Positions 6,544-9,186 of a stretch of DNA of 9,186 bases are shown piece after piece. Both the position numbers and the translations under genes were made by a program. Within the stretch, counting starts at the first letter, position 1; each line of letters opens with the position of its first letter. The DNA lies in NCBI GenBank assembly GCA_937877685.1, contig CALFGU010000128.1, positions 1 through 9,186 of the forward strand, written 5' to 3'. The stretch is from an uncultured Prevotella sp. (GTDB taxonomy: Bacteria > Bacteroidota > Bacteroidia > Bacteroidales > Bacteroidaceae). The notes under the pieces were generated by a model. The model had not been told where the DNA came from, did not search any database, and was given only the letters and a program-made list of their open reading frames with translations.

Positions 6544-6724
6544 CTTCTCTCCTTTCAGTCAGCAGTTCGTGCAAATCCCAGAAGTTCGTTGGGTCAAGCC
6601 CTGTCTTGTTTGTTATTGTTCTGATGCGGTCATAGACGGTTTTGCGAGAGCATCCAAGTATTTCGGCGGCGCGGGAAACATTCATCCCGCCGTTTGCCAG
6701 AAGCCGAAGCGTAGCACGCTCCAT
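6530..6724 (-). CDS. Small PucR-like helix-turn-helix protein
   Basis: 64 residues. The sequence LRLLANGGMNVSRAAEILGC to KTVYDRI (about 6-34), followed by a KTGLDP turn at 40-45, resembles the C-terminal DNA-binding helix-turn-helix of PucR/CdaR regulators. There the pattern is: N-x-x-x-A-A-x-x-L, a turn, then a recognition helix ending in R-I. Here it stands alone with no sensor domain. It may regulate transcription or bind phage DNA. Start choice: an in-frame GTG at 6742 and a TTG at 6733 exist, but GGTGGAG at 6734-6740 is 9 bases ahead of the ATG at 6724, which fits best. It follows the upstream stop by 5 bases. Confidence 0.75.
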   Translation of the reverse strand: MERATLRLLANGGMNVSRAAEILGCSRKTVYDRIRTITNKTGLDPTNFWDLHELLTERREDEEV

Positions 6725-6729
6725 GTTGT

Positions 6730-6990
6730 TCAACTCCACCACGCTCGTTCCCCCTTCGCCGGGATTTTGAGAGCCTTTCTCGCGGCGGCGGGGTTGATTC
6801 CGCAGTATCCCGCCATCAGAGCAAAGTCATCGCTCTGGAAGAACTGCACAAGTTCAAACCGCCGGATGACCTCACCGTTGAACATGGTTTCCCGGAACTC
6901 CCCGCAGTTGAGGGCTTTCCAGTCATCCACGGCCTGTTGCAGAACGGCGCAAACAAGATTGCGAAGAGTGTCCTCCGTCACTTCTGTCAT
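6730..6990 (-). CDS. Conserved-looking small phage protein, function unknown
   Basis: 86 residues. It starts with a helix containing LRNLVCAVLQQAVDDWKAL. Then comes a central segment with VIRRFELVQFFQSDDFALM, and a basic end (ARKALKIPAKGERAW). The pattern of an early A-V-x-D-W/Y followed by E-L-x-x-F-F-x-S-D recurs in small Firmicute phage proteins I have seen, but I cannot name a domain. The start is taken as the ATG at 6990, which shares its A with the upstream stop (TGATG). GTG codons at 6993 and 6996 are alternatives. Confidence 0.65.
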   Translation of the reverse strand: MTEVTEDTLRNLVCAVLQQAVDDWKALNCGEFRETMFNGEVIRRFELVQFFQSDDFALMAGYCGINPAAARKALKIPAKGERAWWS

Positions 6991-7118
6991 CACCACTTAC
7001 CATACATGGTCTGGAGGATGTCCCAGACAACCATCACAGCGATGACGGTCAGACAAATGTAGCTGACCAGTTCGATGCAGAGGACAAGGGGGACGGAGGC
7101 GATAAAGTATTTCAGCAT
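6990..7118 (-). CDS. One-helix membrane peptide
   Basis: 42 residues. After MLKYF the peptide is hydrophobic from about residue 7 to 32 (VPLVLCIELVSYICLTVIAV), then ends in a short polar tail (WDILQTMYGKW). This fits a single membrane-spanning helix. A longer reading of the frame exists, but GGAGG 8 bases ahead of the ATG at 7118 and the overlap with the HTH gene stop (7 bases) support this start. A short membrane peptide as the second gene of an early operon might modify the host membrane. That role is speculative. Confidence 0.6.
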   Translation of the reverse strand: MLKYFIASVPLVLCIELVSYICLTVIAVMVVWDILQTMYGKW

Positions 7119-7375
7119 ACCCGCACCTCCACCCCGTTTTCCGTGGGCGTTTCCACGATGGTGATGCCCAACTCCTTGCACGTTTGCTCACGCATCCATT
7201 TAGGCCACGCCCACGGGGAGTGCATCGCGTAGTTCCGCATCGTCCCGTAGGCAACGCCCATGCGCTTGGCAAGGTCTTTCACGCTGATGCCCTTCTGCAT
7301 CCTGCGCTCCAAGACCGCCGCCCAAAGCCAATCGATAGGAGGGGGCGTATCCTTATTGAGGATTACTTTCGGCAT
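7112..7375 (-). CDS. Helix-turn-helix protein, first gene of the early operon (Cro-like position)
   Basis: 87 residues. SVKDLAKRMGVAYGTMRNYA at 31-50 is a clear helix-turn-helix: A36 and G40 occupy the usual small-residue positions. The N-terminus is proline-rich (DTPPPIDWLW) and the end is a beta-like tail (VEVRV). As the first gene leftward of the control region, it sits where Cro or an anti-repressor usually lies. The sequence is not close enough to any one group for me to say which. The ATG has AAGGAAG about 7 bases ahead. A leader of about 220 bases separates it from the predicted promoter start. Confidence 0.8.
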   Translation of the reverse strand: MPKVILNKDTPPPIDWLWAAVLERRMQKGISVKDLAKRMGVAYGTMRNYAMHSPWAWPKWMREQTCKELGITIVETPTENGVEVRVC

Positions 7376-7395
7376 TTGAAACTTCCTTTCTTTCG

Positions 7396-7415
7396 TTGTA
7401 CTGTTTTTTGTACTG
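7396..7415. repeat. Two tandem copies of TTGTACTG, possible operator
   Basis: TTGTACTG occurs at 7396-7403 and again at 7408-7415, in direct orientation with a 12-base period. They sit 21-40 bases upstream of the first early gene. Each contains the palindrome GTAC. Direct repeats so near a regulator gene could bind the HTH protein it encodes, or could affect the leader RNA. Nothing further supports a specific binder. Confidence 0.4.
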
Positions 7416-7476
7416 CCGGGGTGCTATTTAATAATTGTCACGACCACCTCCGTGCGTGAAAAATTTTAGCCCCCGG
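7416..7476 (-). promoter_or_regulatory. Predicted structured element in the early-operon leader, with a possible mini-ORF
   Basis: The arms CCGGGG-T-GCTA (7416-7426) and TAGCCCCCGG (7467-7476) are complementary over 10 bases with one bulged T, enclosing 40 bases. A nested TCACG/CGTGA pair lies at 7438-7442 and 7455-7459. On the minus strand the loop holds GGAGG at 7451-7447. Five bases later comes GTG ACA ATT ATT AAA TAG at 7441-7424, a possible five-residue leader peptide. No U-run follows on either strand, so it does not look like a terminator. A role in leader control is inferred only. Confidence 0.35.
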
Positions 7477-7490
7477 ACTATAATTTGTTG

Positions 7491-7520
7491 TTGACAAAAT
7501 GTAACTACTTGTGATATTCT
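7491..7520 (+). promoter_or_regulatory. Rightward sigma-A-type promoter for the repressor operon
   Basis: A perfect -35 TTGACA at 7491-7496, an 18-base spacer, and a -10 TATTCT at 7515-7520 preceded by TGA (extended -10). Start of transcription is expected near 7527, giving a leader of about 155 bases before the repressor ATG. A weaker second candidate, TTGTGG at 7560-7565 with extended -10 TATTTT at 7584-7589, lies downstream. Confidence 0.7.
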
Positions 7521-7544
7521 GTGTTTGCCAGAACACCAGAATAT
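7514..7544. repeat. Inverted repeat overlapping the rightward -10
   Basis: The left arm at 7514-7525 (ATATTCTGTGTT) matches the complement of 7532-7544 over all positions except one extra base in the right arm. The loop is six bases. The left arm covers the -10 of the rightward promoter. It is either an operator dyad or a hairpin at the 5' end of the rightward RNA. It lacks a following U-run, so it is not an intrinsic terminator. Confidence 0.6.
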
Positions 7545-7578
7545 TTTGAAGTCCGCATTTTGTGGGGGCTGACTTTTG

Positions 7579-7614
7579 CGTGATATTTTTCAAGTGCGAG
7601 TAAACTATATCACG
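7579..7614. promoter_or_regulatory. Inverted CGTGATAT pair, candidate repressor operator
   Basis: CGTGATAT at 7579-7586 and its exact complement ATATCACG at 7607-7614 form an 8-base inverted repeat with a 20-base gap. The right half overlaps the -10 region of the leftward promoter. A third GTGATAT lies at 7511-7517 over the rightward -10. Part of the likeness comes from the shared TGnTAT of extended -10 elements, so the operator reading is moderate. The copy at 7579 has no strong promoter of its own, which favours a binding site. Confidence 0.45.
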
Positions 7615-7632
7615 TTGGTAAAGCGTTGTCAA
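7604..7632 (-). promoter_or_regulatory. Leftward sigma-A-type promoter for the early operon
   Basis: On the minus strand there is a perfect TTGACA at 7632-7627, a 17-base spacer, and TATAGT at 7609-7604, preceded by TGA as an extended -10. This is the best promoter in the window. Transcription should start near 7597 and run left through the control region into the 7112-7375 gene and the rest of the early operon. It points at the rightward promoter. Confidence 0.8.
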
Positions 7633-7683
7633 CCCCTAAAGTAAAATTTTTTATGTTTACCGAAAGGGGAAGTGAAGTCTGAC

Positions 7684-8004
7684 ATGGACGGCAAGGAATT
7701 TGCACGAATGGTAGAGGGGGAACTGGCGAAAAAAGGCATAAGCAAAAGCGAGTTTTATGAAGCGGTTGGCGTGTCCCCTACTGCGCTTTACGGTTGGAAA
7801 CGAGGGGCAGAGCCAAAGCTGGATACGGTTGAGGCAATAGAAAAGTTCCTACACATCAGTTTTTCCGGGAAAGAGCCGGAGGACATCCGTGAGGAACTGC
7901 GGGAAGACCTACGCATCCTCCTCCGTTCCGCGTCCAATCTCCCGCCAAGTTCGGTGTACCAACTCATCGCACAAATTGAAAAGGAAAAAGAAAATGCTAC
8001 TTGA
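7684..8004 (+). CDS. Cro/C1-type HTH repressor
   Basis: 106 residues. Residues 5-57 form an XRE-type helix-turn-helix region: FARMVEGELAKKGISKSEFY leads into the recognition segment VGVSPTALYGWKRG at 28-41. The end (EDIREELREDLRILLRSAS to IAQIEKEKE) is helical and suits dimerisation. There is no Ser/Lys autopeptidase domain of the LexA/CI type, so induction by RecA-driven self-cleavage is unlikely. The neighbouring HExxH protein may serve instead. Start: the ATG at 7684 follows GGGG by 14 bases; the GTG at 7672 is closer to the same site (2 bases) and adds four residues, so the start is uncertain. It overlaps the next gene by 11 bases. Confidence 0.88.
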   Translation: MDGKEFARMVEGELAKKGISKSEFYEAVGVSPTALYGWKRGAEPKLDTVEAIEKFLHISFSGKEPEDIREELREDLRILLRSASNLPPSSVYQLIAQIEKEKENAT

Positions 8005-8209
8005 AAACGCAGACTACTTCGTGCGCTACATGAATATGCCAGAGGGTATCTATGCGTGTGTCACTCCCAACGATGACGGCACGTTCTCCGTTTATCTCGA
8101 CCCCCGGCGCAGTCGCGACCAACAGCTTGCCGACTATCGTCACGAACTCCGGCACATCGCCAATGACGATTTCTATAACGGTAAGCCGTTGCAGGAGGTG
8201 GAGAAGTGA
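7994..8209 (+). CDS. Mini ImmA/IrrE-like protein with HExxH motif
   Basis: 71 residues. The key motif is HELRH at 50-54 (H50, E51, H54), in DYRHELRHIANDDF, the zinc-metallopeptidase form used by ImmA/IrrE proteins. A downstream acidic residue (D58 or D59) could be the third ligand. The N-terminus (AECF-like ADYFVRYMNMP, then strands IYACV and FSVYLDP) resembles the short strands before the active-site helix in that family. ImmA of ICEBs1 cleaves the repressor next to it. A similar role here is inferred from the motif and adjacency. Full ImmA proteins are about twice this length, so activity is not certain. AAGG lies 9 bases before the ATG. Confidence 0.75.
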   Translation: MLLENADYFVRYMNMPEGIYACVTPNDDGTFSVYLDPRRSRDQQLADYRHELRHIANDDFYNGKPLQEVEK

Positions 8210-9186
8210 GGTGCAAGAAGTGCCGTAGGGAAATTCCGGAAAACTCCATCTACTGCAACTGGTGCGGTCATCAACAGTTGACGGCATCAAAAGAGGTGCG
8301 CGTTCCCGTCCCCACGCAAAAGGGAAACAAGTGGTTCGCCCAAGTGACCGTGGGCAAGGAGCGGGTGTACATCTCCGCAAACAGCGAGGAAGAATATTAC
8401 GCCAAAGCAAAGGCCGCAAAGACGGAACAAATAGAAATAAAAAAAGCCGCCCCAAGGATTACCCTTGGAACGGCTATTGATACCTATATTAAAGATAATG
8501 ACGCTGTGTTAAGCCCGTCTACCATCAACGCCTACAAATCATATCGAAACACACGTTTCAATGATTATATGGGCGAAGATATCACACTTATCAATTATCA
8601 GCGGATGATAAACGAAGAGTGCCGGAAGGTCGCACCGAAGACCGTACACAACGCCTATCGCCTCGTCACAGCCTCTCTGCGCCACGCAAACGCACAGACA
8701 CCAACCGTTAACCTCCCGCAAAAACGTAGACCAGACAGGCCGTGGTTGGACTACACGCAAATACAGAGGTTCATGACGGCAGTCAAAGGCAAGCCCTATG
8801 AACTCGGTGCGCTACTCGCACTCAACGGACTCCGGCGTTCCGAAATCCTCCACCTCGACTCTGACGATGTGGACACGGAGCGCGGCATCATCCATGTGCG
8901 TGGAGCATCTGTGGTCGGCGAAGGAAACAAGTTGATAGACAAGGACACAAATAAAACAACATCGTCATCCAGAGATGTCCACATAGTCATTCCGCGAATC
9001 AATGACTTAATTACCTACAAAAACGGTAGGTTAATTACGACCAATCCGACCACGCTCTACGGTAGCATCAACGATGTTTGCCGGGGGGCGGGGTTGCCGG
9101 AGGTCGGTGTTCACGGGCTACGCCACTCCTTTGCCTCCCTCGCCTACCACCTACGTTGGTCGGAGGCAACCACCATGCGGGAGGGC
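8206..9186 (+). CDS. int: Tyrosine recombinase (phage integrase), 3' end cut by the window
   Basis: 327 codons are visible and the frame is still open at the right edge. An N-terminal zinc ribbon has C3, C6, C17 and C20 (CKKC and CNWC). An arm-type DNA-binding strand region follows (about 31-58), then a SAM-like core-binding domain (about 85-165), then the catalytic domain. GLRRSEILHL at 208-217 supplies the first catalytic arginine (R210). HGLRHSFASL at 303-312 supplies H303 and R306. The catalytic tyrosine and usually the attachment site lie beyond the window. The GTG start overlaps the upstream stop as GTGA and has a near-perfect AGGAGG 7 bases ahead, so integrase is made from the repressor operon. 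Confidence 0.93.
   Translation, partial: MRCKKCRREIPENSIYCNWCGHQQLTASKEVRVPVPTQKGNKWFAQVTVGKERVYISANSEEEYYAKAKAAKTEQIEIKKAAPRITLGTAIDTYIKDNDAVLSPSTINAYKSYRNTRFNDYMGEDITLINYQRMINEECRKVAPKTVHNAYRLVTASLRHANAQTPTVNLPQKRRPDRPWLDYTQIQRFMTAVKGKPYELGALLALNGLRRSEILHLDSDDVDTERGIIHVRGASVVGEGNKLIDKDTNKTTSSSRDVHIVIPRINDLITYKNGRLITTNPTTLYGSINDVCRGAGLPEVGVHGLRHSFASLAYHLRWSEATTMREG
8439..8475 (-). terminator. Intrinsic terminator on the minus strand, inside the integrase gene
   Basis: Bases 8445-8457 pair with 8463-8475 around a five-base loop. On the minus-strand RNA all 13 positions pair, two of them as U-G wobbles. They are followed at once by seven U residues (A-tract 8439-8445 on the plus strand, whose last base also closes the stem). 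On the plus-strand RNA the same two positions are C-A mismatches and no U-run follows. The element is thus directional, for leftward transcription antisense to the integrase. Confidence 0.75.

Noticed and set aside
7416..7476. The leader stem as an intrinsic terminator
   Set aside because: Neither strand has a U-run after the stem and the loop is 40 bases, far longer than usual.
7438..7632. A 64-codon minus-strand frame in the control region
   Set aside because: It begins with a TTG that lies within the -35 element of the leftward promoter, upstream of the expected transcript start, and it has no recognisable ribosome site or protein pattern.
8445..8475. The integrase hairpin as a plus-strand terminator
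   Set aside because: On the plus strand the stem has two C-A mismatches and is followed by mixed sequence with no T-run. It also lies inside an intact reading frame that continues for hundreds of codons.

Overview
The window looks like the early/lysogeny half of a temperate tailed phage or prophage. The most likely host is a Gram-positive Firmicute of the Clostridia type. That host guess is an inference from four things: strong AGGAGG-type ribosome binding sites, the small overlapping genes, the zinc-ribbon integrase, and the replication/recombination gene set. There are no tRNA or rRNA genes, no IS element and no CRISPR array.

Layout. A divergent control region at about 7376-7683 splits the window. 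Rightward from it (+ strand) runs a short lysogeny operon: a Cro/C1-type HTH repressor (7684-8004), a 71-residue protein with an HExxH metallopeptidase motif (7994-8209), and a tyrosine integrase with an N-terminal zinc ribbon (8206 to beyond the window edge). Leftward (- strand) runs one tightly packed early operon of 19 genes, from 7375 down to the left edge. Most of its genes overlap the next by 1-41 bases; the few gaps are at most 12 bases.

The early operon begins with an HTH protein (7112-7375), a one-helix membrane peptide, a protein of unknown function, a small PucR-like HTH protein, a coiled-coil protein and a small basic protein. Next is a recombination block: a Sak4/RecA-like ATPase, an HNH endonuclease that looks like a later insertion, a PD-(D/E)XK nuclease, a DUF669-like protein with an SSB-like C-terminal tip, and an ERCC4-type nuclease. 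Two small unknown proteins separate this from a replication pair: a CHC2 zinc-finger primase-like protein and a VapE-type P-loop ATPase/helicase. The left end holds small accessory genes: a two-helix membrane protein, a zinc-ribbon protein, a DUF551 protein, and the first ten codons of another gene.

How it works together (inference). The repressor, perhaps inactivated through its HExxH partner, would control two strong promoters that point at each other, about 70 bp apart from start to start. The leftward promoter would express the replication and recombination genes after induction. The integrase is translationally coupled to the repressor operon. A minus-strand intrinsic terminator lies inside the integrase coding sequence, where it would stop leftward transcription entering from the attachment-site side.
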